A DNA stretch of 64,000 bases from Sabethes cyaneus (GCF_943734655.1 NC_071355.1:221698527-221762526), one strand, 5' to 3'. Shown: positions 44,793 through 55,262, counted from the stretch's first letter. Notes: a model not told the origin generated them from the sequence alone. Made by a program: numbers and translations.

Positions 44793-45725
44793 ACACAAGA
44801 ATTCGTAGGACAGTATCAGATGGGCTTTTGGGGGCTCATCCTCCTCTTCTGTTGGGTACTCTTGCCACTGCGTCCAGTATTTTGAACTATTGTGGTAGGC
44901 CCCGTTTATTTCTTTTACTGATCAGCGACGCAAGCCAGGTCTCCCTAGGCTCTAGTAGGCCCTTTTTGAGATACTGCAGTCTGCGTCCTATTAGTGCTCC
45001 ACAATTGCAGAGCAAGTGTTCCGAGGTTAAATATAATCTTGAACAAAACCGAAATTTCGAAGATTCTTACTCGGACAATGTACTGCCACAAGACAGGTAA
45101 GCTTGCTCTCTTTTATTGAGACTCAGCTACTTTTGAGTAATCTTAATACTCGGCGTTATAATTTTTTTTATTGTTTGAGCGATTTTGCCTAATTGGCCAT
45201 GACTGTTCGGCTCTCCCTTTGTTAAAAATCACCCTTCAGAGATTCGGCAGAATGAATCTTGACTCGTGAATGGTAAGTTGGAGATGTGGCTTCAACTTCT
45301 CGTCTGTCGACTCGCTGCGAGTTGGCGTGTTGCAGATACACTAGGAACAGGATTCAATTTTTGCTAGCGCATCATTCAGGTTCTGTTCCTCCCCTATTCT
45401 CATCTCCGCCTCTTTGCATTTTTTTTGCACAGACAGGCTGCTCGGCAGGAAATGGTCCACAAGAGGAACGATCTTCAGCAAAAGTAACCAACTTCTAGCC
45501 TTCGCAGCCCTCGACATCATTAATAGAAACCTTGGGACGGCGGAGGAAATCTACGCTAGGATAAAAACGGGGCCTAGCAAAACAGTATTACAAATCAATG
45601 CGTCAAAAACCAAATATATGGTAGGAAGAGGCTCCAGAGAAAGTAACGTTTCCCTCTCACGAACAGTGTCTTTTGACGGCGATGAACTGGAAGTGTTTGA
45701 TGAATTCGTATATGGGTCATTCCAT
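44793..45725 (+). mobile_element. RTE type A fragment, interrupted
   Basis: 44793-44850 reads EFVGQYQMGFWGAHP, equivalent to the RT motif YQTGFMGAR of the left-edge element. After about 600 unrelated bases the element resumes at 45450 with RGTIFSKSNQLLAFA, then LRINASKTKYMVG-like QINASKTKYMVGRGSRESNV and DGDELEVFDEFVYGS. In the active-site segment, FADDIDII is changed to FAALDIINR, so it is inactive. Confidence 0.65.
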
Positions 45726-46799
45726 CTCAAATGTACACAAGGTTTAGATTTGATCATCAGCGATTTCAACCAAAGCTTAATTGTTCATTCCGACCCCACA
45801 ACCAATTTCCCAAAGTTTTATGCCGATTGATAAATCCCCCTAGCAGTGGGAATTATCGGTTCCGTACGAATTGGGAAGTTGGAAATAATCAAGCAGATTA
45901 GTTGTTAAAATAATCAAACAGATTAGTTTTTCGGCCAGCGGCAGCAGATATAGAATCAGCATGTGCCTTGAAGATAGTGACAAACAAGTTACATGATTGG
46001 ACGGAATTACTGGAGGCAACTGTTACTGGAAACCTAGCTTTACCAAAACCTAGCTTTCGAATAGGACTTTAAACTGTTTCAAGTTTAATCGAAAATGCTG
46101 TTCAGTGGCGGGATTTAATGGAATGGACGAAGAAACAAATGCCGGTGAGGTCGTTTCATAACTTCACTCGTTTATCTATTTGATTTTCCTGCATTCATAT
46201 ATTTTATTATTTCTAAATTTTATTTTTACTAAGTAATTAAAATGATGCCAGGTAGACGGAATTTTTCAATTTTCAGAGAGCGAAAAAAAGGCGCTATAAC
46301 CTTGGCCTATTGCAGCCAAACTATGGTTAATGCCATAAGTTCATCCCCGAGGGTCCGTAGTATCACTTAACCTTTATTAGCAAAGATACTCCCAACGACT
46401 ACAATTTGTAATCTGTAAATTAACCAATATCTTCAAGGGAAGCGTTTGGTACGGGAGGTTCACGCTTTCTTCCTTCCCCTTGATTTCAATGAGTTGAATG
46501 GAATTAAGTATCATTTTTAATTCCACTTAATTCTTTGGAATTCTCTCTGCGGTACATGCTGCGCAGTTGGCCTGGCCGTTGACAAGAAAAATGACCGATT
46601 TAAGCAATCGGCATTTTCCAGGATGCCTTCAAGTATTGGCTGCGTTAGTGTGAGATAAGATAAGATAAGATTGATCAATCCCCCTAGCAGTGGCGTTACT
46701 TCTCTTCTTCTTCTTACTTCTGGTGTGTGACAGCGCTTTGGCCATTCATATATGACGTCGGTACGTCGAAAAATGGCAGAGCATGAACTCGCTATATCG
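45726..46799. other. Repeat-rich spacer before the BEL element
   Basis: No gene. The phrase ATCAATCCCCCTAGCAGTGG occurs at 46674 and nearly so at 45829 (GATAAATCCCCCTAGCAGTG), which suggests a dispersed repeat. The BEL/Pao target duplication CCAAC begins at 46800. Confidence 0.4.
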
Positions 46800-46804
46800 C
46801 CAAC

Positions 46805-47486
46805 TGTTAACACCGCAGTGTAACGCACCAACACAACAATGCGCATCGCAGCGGTTAGCGTTCCTGCTGCTGCAGTGCCGCTTTATATCGGCTGTCAGTT
46901 TGGCGGATGGTAACGAATCAAAACAAATAAAAAAAGTGAACCTATAGTAAAAATATATAGTTGGCTATTGCAAAGTGTATTGATTTGAGATAATTTAGAA
47001 AGCGGAAATAGTAGCGAAAACGTAGTGCAAAAATTGGAAGTTGCGGATTACAAGTAAAAATCAGTGCCAGTGAATTGTACCCGAAATTATTGCAATTTAT
47101 TGTGACACAAGATTCTTGCTTCCGCAACGAAAAGACCGGTACTACGTGGCAGTTTGTTGAATAATCGGAGGAGAAAAAATTATTGATTAGTTGATTGATA
47201 AGGTGAAAGTCGTAAGTAATTAAGAAATAAAGTGATTACTTAGGCTAATTATAGTTAAATCTGTACAGGTTTAGACCGACTAAACCGTCAAACAGCAACC
47301 AAATAGCGAGATAGAAGAAAGGTGAAGGAAACGTTTATAGCGTGCAAGAGGGTAAAGTGGACTACTTCTTGTAAGTTTATTGAAAATGTAATGAAATGAA
47401 TATTTGCTAATTAATATAATACTAATTACAGTTTGAGCTGTCACAAACCAAGTGCTGCTTCAAAAATTTAGTTCCTTATCCGAACA
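46805..47486 (+). repeat. 5' LTR of the BEL/Pao element
   Basis: 682 bp. It contains a splice-like pair within the LTR: TTGTAAGTTT (donor about 47370) and a pyrimidine-poor ACTAATTACAG acceptor ending about 47430. The leader RNA may therefore be spliced before the Gag start. Confidence 0.92.
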
Positions 47487-47530
47487 TTCTCAAAAAGAAG
47501 TATACAAGAATCGGATAGCCTCAAATCGCA

Positions 47531-50152
47531 ATGACGAATCCCAGCCCTTCTGATCTGGATCTTACGAATACTCCTTGCGATACGTGCGGGGAAGTTTCTA
47601 CCGAAAATGAAATGATGATCGCGTGCGATGAATGCCAAAAGTGGCATCACACCCGTTGTGTCGGCATTTCTGATGCTAAAAAGGAAATTAAGTGGTACTG
47701 CGAAGAAGAAGCATGCCAAAAGAAGAAGAAGAGAAGTCGCCCCAAGAAAGGTGGTGACGATTCCAGCGTCAAATCCGACCGTTCGATAGCTCTAGAGAAC
47801 AAACTGAAAGCGATGGAGGAAAAGCAGAAACGAATGGAGCAGGAGCTGGAAATGGAGGTGTTAATTAAAAGGAAAGAGATGGAATTCAACCGAGCCATTG
47901 AGATGAAGCGGATGCTGATGGAAAGGCAGTTACTCGAAGAGGAAGAAAAGAAAAATAAGGAGATGCAAGAAGCCATTCTGCAAGCACGGCAGGAACAGCT
48001 AGACCGTATGATAAAGCAGCAAAAGTCATTTGCGGACAAAATGAAGGCGATGGATGAAGTGATGAAACGATTGAAACAATCCGCCCCGAAAAAATCCGTT
48101 GATACCTGCGAAGAAATGTCTGGAAAAAGCAAAGGACGAAGTCCGAGGCTGGAAAAGCTGACAAAGGAGAATCTGAGGAAACTCGAAGAAAATAGTGATT
48201 TCAGTGAAGACGACAGCGACAGTGAAGAGAGTCTACACGAAGATGAATCTGATGGAGCTTCGGAAAAAAGTGAGGGTATAAAGAAGAGTGCAATCTCGAT
48301 TAAGCACGATCGATTGTGTCGACACGGGCAGGGGCAAGTACAAGCCGGACCGACAAAGGCCCAACTGGCAGCGCGGAATGGGATTAGCAAGAAGTTACCC
48401 ATTTTCTCGGGAAAGCCAGAAGAATGGCCGTTATTCTTCGGAATGTACCAGGCATCCAACGAAGCCTGTGGGTACTCGAATATCGAAAATCTTGTGCGAC
48501 TACAAGAATGCCTAAAAGGTCAAGCTCTGGAGATGGTTCGCGGCCAGCTGCTTCTACCGAAATCAGTACCGAAAGTAATCGCAAGGCTTCGGCAGTTGTT
48601 TGGTCGTCCGGAACAACTGCTGCAGAGTCATCTGGAGAAAGTGCATAAACTTGAACCACCGAAAGCCGGAAAGTTGGCCACATTCATTCCCTTCGGTATA
48701 GCCGTCGAGCAGCTGTGCGAACACTTAGAGGCGGCGGATCTTAAACAGCACTTGATCAATCCGCTACTCATCCAAGATTTGGTCGAAAAGCTCCCAGATA
48801 ACGATAAGCGTGAGTGGGTGCGCTTCAAGCGAGGGAAGAAGAAAGTGACCCTCAGGACTTTTACCGATTTCCTATCAGATATAGTGTCGGATGCTTGCGA
48901 AGCGAATATCAGTATGGAATTCGGGCCTGCCGGTAAAGCCAACACTGATAACCGATCGGGAAAAGCCCAAAGCGAATCGAAGGAATATGGAGCAGTATAC
49001 AACCACAGTGACACTGAAAGTCAAACCAGTGGCGAAGGAAGCAGTGACATGAAGCAGTGCAAAGTATGTCAGCGAACAGATCATCGGTTGCGGTATTGCC
49101 AGGACTTCAGAAATCTATCGTACGCAGACCGGATGAAAGTCGTCGACCGTTGGAAGCTGTGCAACGTGTGTCTGAACCATCACGGATCGGCGGCATGTAA
49201 GTTCAAGCTGAAATGCAACGTTGGTGGCTGCAGACAACCACATCACGAACTTCTCCATCCAATCGACGGTGCTATTGGAACCAGCGCACACATCCGGACA
49301 AATAACGATACGTTGTTCCGGATGATTCCGGTTAGCCTGCACTGCGGCGAAAAGTCCGTCAGTGTCTTGGCCTTCTTGGATGAAGGAGCGTCGGTAACCC
49401 TGGTGGAAAAAAGCGTGGCTGATCGCTTGGGTGTTGCTGGAGTGCACGAAAAATTGACGATCAAGTGGACGGCCGACATGGCTAGAGTAGAGAAGGATTC
49501 TAAACGAATGAACCTGTGGGTGTCAGGTGTCGGAGACGACGAGAAGACGTTATTGAAGACAGTCCGTACCGTCGAAAGGTTGATGCTGCCTAATCAAACG
49601 ATAAACGCAGGGGAACTCGCACGGCAATTCAAGCACATGCGAGGTCTGCCTATTGCGTCGTACAATGGACGACCAGAGATGCTAATAGGACTGAATAACC
49701 TCCATACGTTCGCCCCACTTGAAACCAAGATAGGAGCAGTGGTAGATCCGATAGCGGTGCGCAGCAAGCTCGGATGGTCAGTCTACGGACCGAAACAAGC
49801 AAATGCCACCGAATCGGATCGTGGATTTGTGGGATTCCACCATGACGCATCAAACGACGACAACTTTGATTCTAAGATCGAAGCGGTTCGAGGAACAGGA
49901 GCTGTTGAAGGTCGACGATTTAGTCATCATTGTAGAAGACAAGAACCGAAAAGATTGGAGTGGAGGTATCATACAGGAGCTGCTTCCGGGACTAAGCGGA
50001 CGAGTGCGACCGGCGTTAGTGCGCATGGTCACCAAAGTGTACTGGTGAGCCGTAGCCAATTTAGCGGTGATGGAAGTCAAGTAAATTCGGAACTTCCGGA
50101 TGCAGGAACTACCGGATGTTACGGGCAGGGGTATGTTAACACCGCAGTGTAA
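47531..50152 (+). CDS. BEL/Pao Gag-protease polyprotein with N-terminal PHD finger, truncated pol
   Basis: 873 codons. Residues 16-62 form a C4HC3 PHD finger (C16, C19, C32, C35, H40, C43, C57, C62, with W55 before C57), a fold that usually reads histone tails. About 85-190 is a charged coiled coil (MEEKQKRMEQELEMEV...). An acidic S/E/D stretch follows, then the DUF1759-type Gag core (KLPIFSGKPEEWPLFFGMYQ) and zinc knuckles (CKVCQRTDHRLRYC; CNVCLNHHGSAACKFKLKC). The DUF1758-type aspartic protease has an AFLDEGASVTLVE active-site segment (D-E-G rather than D-S/T-G). After RSKLGWSVYGPKQ the frame crosses the deletion and ends in out-of-frame former pol sequence (last about 90 residues). This copy could supply Gag but not RT. 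Confidence 0.9.
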   Translation: MTNPSPSDLDLTNTPCDTCGEVSTENEMMIACDECQKWHHTRCVGISDAKKEIKWYCEEEACQKKKKRSRPKKGGDDSSVKSDRSIALENKLKAMEEKQKRMEQELEMEVLIKRKEMEFNRAIEMKRMLMERQLLEEEEKKNKEMQEAILQARQEQLDRMIKQQKSFADKMKAMDEVMKRLKQSAPKKSVDTCEEMSGKSKGRSPRLEKLTKENLRKLEENSDFSEDDSDSEESLHEDESDGASEKSEGIKKSAISIKHDRLCRHGQGQVQAGPTKAQLAARNGISKKLPIFSGKPEEWPLFFGMYQASNEACGYSNIENLVRLQECLKGQALEMVRGQLLLPKSVPKVIARLRQLFGRPEQLLQSHLEKVHKLEPPKAGKLATFIPFGIAVEQLCEHLEAADLKQHLINPLLIQDLVEKLPDNDKREWVRFKRGKKKVTLRTFTDFLSDIVSDACEANISMEFGPAGKANTDNRSGKAQSESKEYGAVYNHSDTESQTSGEGSSDMKQCKVCQRTDHRLRYCQDFRNLSYADRMKVVDRWKLCNVCLNHHGSAACKFKLKCNVGGCRQPHHELLHPIDGAIGTSAHIRTNNDTLFRMIPVSLHCGEKSVSVLAFLDEGASVTLVEKSVADRLGVAGVHEKLTIKWTADMARVEKDSKRMNLWVSGVGDDEKTLLKTVRTVERLMLPNQTINAGELARQFKHMRGLPIASYNGRPEMLIGLNNLHTFAPLETKIGAVVDPIAVRSKLGWSVYGPKQANATESDRGFVGFHHDASNDDNFDSKIEAVRGTGAVEGRRFSHHCRRQEPKRLEWRYHTGAASGTKRTSATGVSAHGHQSVLVSRSQFSGDGSQVNSELPDAGTTGCYGQGYVNTAV

Positions 50153-50815
50153 CGCACCAACACAACAATGCGCATCGCAGCGGTTAGCGTACCTGCTGCT
50201 GCAGTGCCGCTTTATATCGGCTGTCAGTTCGGCGGATGGTAACGAATCAAAACAAATAAAAAAAGTGAACCTATAGTAAAAATATATAGTTGGCTATTGC
50301 AAAGTGTATTGATTTGAGATAATTTAGAAAGCGGAAATAGTAGCGAAAACGTAGTGTAAAAATTGGAAGTTGCGGATTACAAGTAAAAATCAGTGCCAGT
50401 GAATTGTACCCGAAATTATTGCAATTTATTGTGACACAAGATTCTTGCTTCCGCAACGAAAAGACCGGTACTACGTGGCAGTTTGTTGAATAATCGGAGG
50501 AGAAAAAATTATTGATTAGTTGATTGATAAGGTGAAAGTCGTAAGTAATTAAGAAATAAAGTGATTACTTAGGCTAATTATAGTTAAATCTGTACAGGTT
50601 TAGACCGACTAAACCGTCAAACAGCAACCAAATAGCGAGATAGAAGAAAGGTGAAGGAAACGTTTATAGCGTGCAAGAGGGTAAAGTGGACTACTTCTTG
50701 TAAGTTTATTGAAAATGTAATGAAATGAATATTTGCTAATTAATATAATACTAATTACAGTTTGAGCTGTCACAAACCAAGTGCTGCTTCAAAAATTTAG
50801 TTCCTTATCCGAACA
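50134..50815 (+). repeat. 3' LTR of the BEL/Pao element
   Basis: 682 bp, aligned to the 5' LTR with three differences seen by eye: T/A in GCGTTCCTG vs GCGTACCTG, T/C in CAGTTTGG vs CAGTTCGG, and C/T in GTAGTGCAAA vs GTAGTGTAAA. Confidence 0.92.
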
Positions 50816-50820
50816 CCAAC

Positions 50821-51049
50821 AATTATTCTTTAAACTCTCTTGGATCTGCCTTTTTTTGCTGTTATATCCAAGGTTATATCAATTTTTCGATTTCCTTCAA
50901 AAATTTAGTTACATTTTTCATTAATTCCGTATTTCTTGTTTCAAATATTTTTTGAATATTACATATACCGTCTAGGTTGTACTTTTGCCTGATATTTGCG
51001 ATTTTGTGCATGTCAGTATGAGATGTTTGGCATCTTTTACGGAAGACAT
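50821..51049. other. Spacer, nothing recognised
   Basis: AT-rich sequence; the short minus-strand frame at 51104-50874 has no recognised motif. Confidence 0.3.
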
Positions 51050-51540
51050 ACGTGCACTTGTCGTATTTGAACGAAAGGTATGGCGGACTATTCCCATCGT
51101 ACACCTGGCGAAAGTTGGGTGACTACGGGCGGCCGGTCACGTCGCAACGATGCCGGCACTATGCAGTGAAATCCGTTCTCTTCAAGAACCCCACCAGAAC
51201 TAGGAATAGAGGGCCCCAACATGCCAGATCTCAGGACCCAGTACAAAGGAGAGGAATTTTTGGCAAGAGCTACCCCAGTTTTAGGTTAGAGAGAGAGAGA
51301 GAGACCTGTAGTTTTGGCTACTGGGGTTTTTATTTTTTCCTCGTCCTTGCGGAATGCAGTCAAATGCTTCCATGCACTCGTGCATCTCGTTCGCTCCTTT
51401 CTTCAAGGTGTGCCCGATCCGTTTCCACCTACTTTCTCGAATTCCTGTTGATATGTTGATATGTTCTGTTGACTGTGATGACGTCGACTATGGTGTCTTT
51501 GCTGGATAAGTTGAAACCGCAGACACGAACACGAGCAAAA
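51050..51540. mobile_element. Mixed RTE debris
   Basis: The plus-strand text at 51385-51500 (CGCTCCTTTCTTCAAGGTGT, GTTTCCACCTAC, then GATGACGTCGACTATGGTGT) parallels 1786-1880 of the type B element, so it is a type B piece in minus orientation. 51050-51290 has a plus-strand frame that may be another RTE 3' piece (weak). A GA microsatellite (AGAGAGAGAGAGAGAG) sits at 51287-51303. Confidence 0.5.
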
Positions 51541-51599
51541 CAACACCCAGCGCATTCAAGCGGAAACCCACAGTTTGCTTCCGATTTCGAAATGCCGTA

Positions 51600-51820
51600 A
51601 ACGAGCTGGGACCCATGCATAAAGCTCAAAAACAAGCCGAACTGTCACCTTATAAGAAGATAGTGACTTCGAATCGCGACGATAAACAAACCAAGACGGC
51701 AACAATACGGTCCTGGAAGCTTCGCATGATCATGCTTATGAAGTTCCATTGCCTGGTGACCGACGACGAAAGCTACATCAAGGCAGACACAGACATTAAA
51801 CAGCTTTGGGATGAGGAGTT
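51600..51820 (+). mobile_element. Mariner-like transposase fragment truncated at a TTAA insertion
   Basis: The frame reads TSNRDDKQTKTATIRSWKL, then MKFHCLVTDDESYIKADTDI, ending LWDEEF just before TTAA. DDESYIKAD corresponds to the MDDE-Y/F-VKAD catalytic block of mosquito mariner-like transposases. The methionine before the aspartates is T here. Coding similarity ends exactly where the TTAA MITE begins, so the MITE inserted into this relic. Confidence 0.6.
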
Positions 51821-51824
51821 TTAA

Positions 51825-52044
51825 CCCTCTCTGTCCCAGGGGTGTTTTGGTGGTTTACAGTTTTTGATCATGTAAAAAAGCTTATAATTAACAATTCGTC
51901 AAACGCAACTATACACCTTGTAAAGCAATGTTTTTACTACGTTACAAAATCAAAATATCCATATTTGAATGCCTCAAAAATTTTATCGGTCGATTTTAGT
52001 ATCGGAAGTCATGGAGCACCTGTGCTACCATGGGACAGAGAGGG
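51825..52044. mobile_element. TTAA-type (piggyBac-like) MITE, copy 2
   Basis: 220 bp, flanked on both sides by TTAA (51821-51824, 52045-52048), with inverted ends CCCTCTCTGTCCCA / TGGGACAGAGAGGG. It differs from copy 1 (39743-39962) at only a handful of positions over equal length. Non-coding. Confidence 0.85.
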
Positions 52045-52048
52045 TTAA

Positions 52049-52684
52049 AAGGCAACCGTATGGGAAAAAGTGGCAAACATTTTAAGCATATAAAACTGTC
52101 GATGTTTGCCCTCGTTTGAAATGCGATATTTTCGTTGCAACCACCGGGATCGTTTTCCAGGTATTTTACAAGTACTAGTGCCTGAGAAAAGGCCTTTCTT
52201 GGAGCAACACGATTGTTCCGTGCTATTTTGGACGGATATATCATCCGGACATATTAACGAATAAAATGCCAAGAAGTCACCAAACAAAAATTTTCTAAAT
52301 GCGGCAGAGCTCCACCCTATGAGATATTTTGGGCCATTGTCCAGCGGAACCTTAACGGGAAATTAGCAATCATTAACTTTTCGTCGAAGTGCCCAATTTT
52401 GGAAGCACTTTTCACCTTAAGAAGACACAAAAAGCACTGTTTGAAAGTGACAAACAGTTTGAGTTAAACTAGCATTTTGCGGAGAACATAGTGGACGAGA
52501 TGGATGTACACTATCTGATGGCAGGATTTGAGCGAAAGACTCGCTATTTCGGATTTTTTTTAATTTTATTAGTAAACTTCAAAAAGAAACATTTTTTGAT
52601 CTTTTTAATAGTAAATTTAATCAATTTATACGCATGTTTGACCGAATTTTCATTCTGACACCTTTTAGTAGCCAGTGAGGACAA
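52049..52684. other. Degenerate sequence, probably rest of the mariner-like relic
   Basis: No intact frame. 52060-52330 follows the MITE and may contain the remainder of the transposase gene, but frameshifts prevent a firm call. Confidence 0.3.
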
Positions 52685-52898
52685 TTACCCTTATTCTGCG
52701 AGTCACATGACTCAATAGGACAATTGTCACTTAGGTGACTCGCCACGGCGAGTCGAGTCACCTAAGTGACAATCGTGTCACCTAGGTAAGAAACCCTTGT
52801 CACCTAAGTGACAAGGCGAGTCACCTAGGTGACAATTGTCACCTGATTCGCGGTGACTGCAACATAGTCACGTCACTCGCCTCGCAGAATAAGGGTAA
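52685..52898. mobile_element. MITE with TTACCCTTATTCTGCGAG ends and a core of 14-mer palindromes
   Basis: The perfect 18-bp inverted ends are TTACCCTTATTCTGCGAG (52685) and its complement ending 52898. The core 52727-52853 is a series of near-perfect palindromes GTCACCTAAGTGAC / GTCACCTAGGTGAC / GTCACTTAGGTGAC, some inside larger mirror arrangements (GGCGAGTC ... GACTCGCC; TTGTCACCTAAGTGACAA). No coding capacity. Confidence 0.75.
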
Positions 52899-52899
52899 A

Positions 52900-53270
52900 T
52901 GTTAAGTCATGATATAAAGAGGCGAATTACGGCTGCGAATAGAGCCTTCTACGGATTACGTAGTTAGCTGGGTGTCTAAGCGTAAGATCCTGCGAACATT
53001 TTTGGTAGCAAACTAAAAGGAGAGTGATGAAGGCTCATGAACCACCAGATATATCAGATGTATAGGGAGGAAGTAAAACGCACAGACTGCAGTGAGGTGG
53101 TCACGTAGCAAGGATGTCAGATGAGCGACCTGCGAAAACAATACTTAGTAGAGAACCCAATAGAGGATGACGACTCCGGCAGACCACGTGCTGTCGATAA
53201 GGATACTCGAACAATGGGTCTCAAGTAGATTTTGCACTCGTAGATGAAATCAAGTGAGAGAATGTTTGAT
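52900..53270 (+). mobile_element. RTE-like 3' fragment
   Basis: Plus-strand pieces ITAANRAFYGLRS (about 52926) and GGHVARMSDERPAKTILSRE (about 53095-53155) are C-terminal blocks of the RTE-like polyproteins, separated by stops and a large deletion. Confidence 0.65.
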
Positions 53271-54929
53271 AGGTAACGGTTTGTTTTGAGTGAGTCATCG
53301 AGTCACAGACAGATTTCTCCACAACGATGAGCGCTTCTCCACTTCGTTTTTATAACTGAACTAAACGACTGAAATTTTGAAAAGAAAAAGAGTACATTAA
53401 ACTAAGAAATGTCATCAAACAAATTAAATCCAACTAGTAATAAAACACCAACTCTATTTGTTCAGCTTGTCCATTTACAGGTTTGTTTTGGGTTGCCCTT
53501 AATAAATACCATGACCATCTTATGTGGCATTTGTTCGATACTGGAAATGGTTCAATATATTCACCCCCATCGAACCGTCTATCTGTTTCTTTGCCGTAAG
53601 TATGGCCAATAGTTTAACATTGTATACCTATTGTTCTTGCAACGGCTCAGTGTTCTATTCGTTGCCGTGATCTACTCTTTCCAATAATTTATATGGGCGA
53701 CATAAATTAAACTTACGCTATGGAGTGTTGAAGATATTCTCAAGCGTCAGGCATTCATCTCGTTTTTTAATTTCTATTTTTCCTTACTATAACCAGTATT
53801 CCGTTTAGTGTTCACCACGTATGGGCGCATCTAAATGTGTTTGTATGTAATCCAAAGTTAAGTAAATCGATGTTAAACCTATATAGGTGGTATGTAATTA
53901 CAATGGAACAAATAACACATCATTCCTGAAAATAATCATTCTTGAAGATCCATTTACACTTAACCAGATCACATAACTCAATTGTGGAAATTGGGCTCAG
54001 TTAGCTACGTATGTATGTAGACCAACGGCTATATTAAACCTTGCTAGTAACCAATGTTGAGATATGTAAGTCGTATTTGTTTACACGCAAGTTACGATCA
54101 ACTATGGCAAAAACTGCAACTAACTTTTGTCTCTCTGGTCAAAAAAAATCCAGTATGGGCATTCTAATTGATCGTACCACCGTTCGACAAGTGGTTAGTG
54201 CGCAGGAAACCAAAAAAATATAATATTTGCCTGTCAAAAATCACTCGTTTCGTTGGGACTGCCAAAATTGAATCTACTTAAGCTTAAAAATATCTAAACG
54301 TAAAATAACCTACACATTATTCTCGAACGTTTTTCGGTTTGAATTTTTGTTACCCAAGTGAAGCTCTTATTTTTTTAAGTAGGCTGATTAGGTATTTTTC
54401 CGTTTGTTCGTGAATTCATCATTTCAGTGATCTGTCTAGTGTATGGGAGATGAATGATTATAAAACTTTATATTGTTAATCTTTTCAGTTGCTTTCATCT
54501 TTTTTTTGTCGATACTATACCATGTCTCCAATGTTTTCCAATATGCAGTGTTTTTTTATGATCCTGTCTTTGAGTGAATGTGTAATGATGCTATTATAGG
54601 TACGTATATTTGAATCTGACGAGGCTGATATTTCTGTAGCGATTTATGAAAATATTTACCCAAATATGTTGTACGAACGAAGATGACACAGATCCAGATT
54701 TTTTTCTAGTTTTTGAGACATTCTGCTTTTTGATCCCGAGTAATTACGAGTGCCATGATACGATTGGCATGTTCTTGTAAAGTGAGACCCACCATTCACC
54801 CGAATCGTCGCAATGGTTATATTAGGGACAAAAAGCTGAAAGCAGTTCTGGGATTGTTTGTTCTGGCTCTTGAGGTTCTTAGTTTACATATGTATGTATA
54901 ATTAGGTTCGATTTTGTTTACTCCTGATG
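53271..54929. other. Intergenic stretch, no gene recognised
   Basis: Only short unconserved frames (53409-53612, 54041-54223). No terminal repeats or RNA genes identified. Confidence 0.4.
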
Positions 54930-55262
54930 GTTTTTCCTAATAATAATACCGAACCGGAATGATAAACAGACCACGGTGACCAAAACTCGCACAAGCACAC
55001 TGTACAGGAAAGTGGTTCACAAAACCGTTCTGCATTTTGATGGATGATGAAACGTTCATCAATGCCGACACCAGACAAATGCCGGGACAGGAATACAATG
55101 TTACCACCTCTAAGTTGTTCCTGAGAGTGTACGAAGGAATTTTGGTAAGCGATCTGCGGATGTGACAAAATGAGTCAACCGTTTTTCACAGCAAGGACTG
55201 TCAACGGAAAAATCTATTAAGACGAATGGCTCCAAAAGCGGTTTTTAGTCTTATTGATATCT
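54930..55262 (+). mobile_element. Mariner-like transposase fragment
   Basis: In one plus-strand frame, FCILMDDETFINADTRQMPG (55035-55095) carries the intact MDDE catalytic block and the QxPG turn typical of mosquito mariner-like transposases. Further on, ARTVNGKIY and DEWLQKRFL (55190-55245) match the later RTVNGxIYxxECLQKR block after a deletion. Frameshifted and dead; same family as the relic at 51.6 kb. Confidence 0.6.

Larger units (their letters stand above)
46805..50815 (+). mobile_element. Internally deleted BEL/Pao LTR retrotransposon
   Basis: 4011 bp with two 682-bp LTRs (46805-47486, 50134-50815), ends TGTTAACACC ... CCGAACA, and a perfect 5-bp duplication CCAAC at 46800-46804 and 50816-50820. 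Comparing the LTRs by eye I see three substitutions, so insertion was recent. The interior encodes Gag and protease, then jumps near 49865-49890 to the tail of pol (VDDLVIIVEDKNRKDWSGGI, the segment after integrase). Reverse transcriptase, RNase H and integrase are absent. A G-rich tract (GGGCAGGGG) just before the 3' LTR is a plausible polypurine tract. No standard tRNA-complementary primer site was recognised after the 5' LTR. Confidence 0.93.

Noticed and set aside
47647..48459. 270-codon minus-strand frame opposite the BEL Gag gene
   Set aside because: Serine/phenylalanine-rich shadow of the charged Gag coiled coil on the other strand; no motif and no start context.
52727..52853. Regular palindromic repeats that could suggest a CRISPR-like array
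   Set aside because: No spacers of constant length, bounded by transposon inverted ends, and the genome is eukaryotic.
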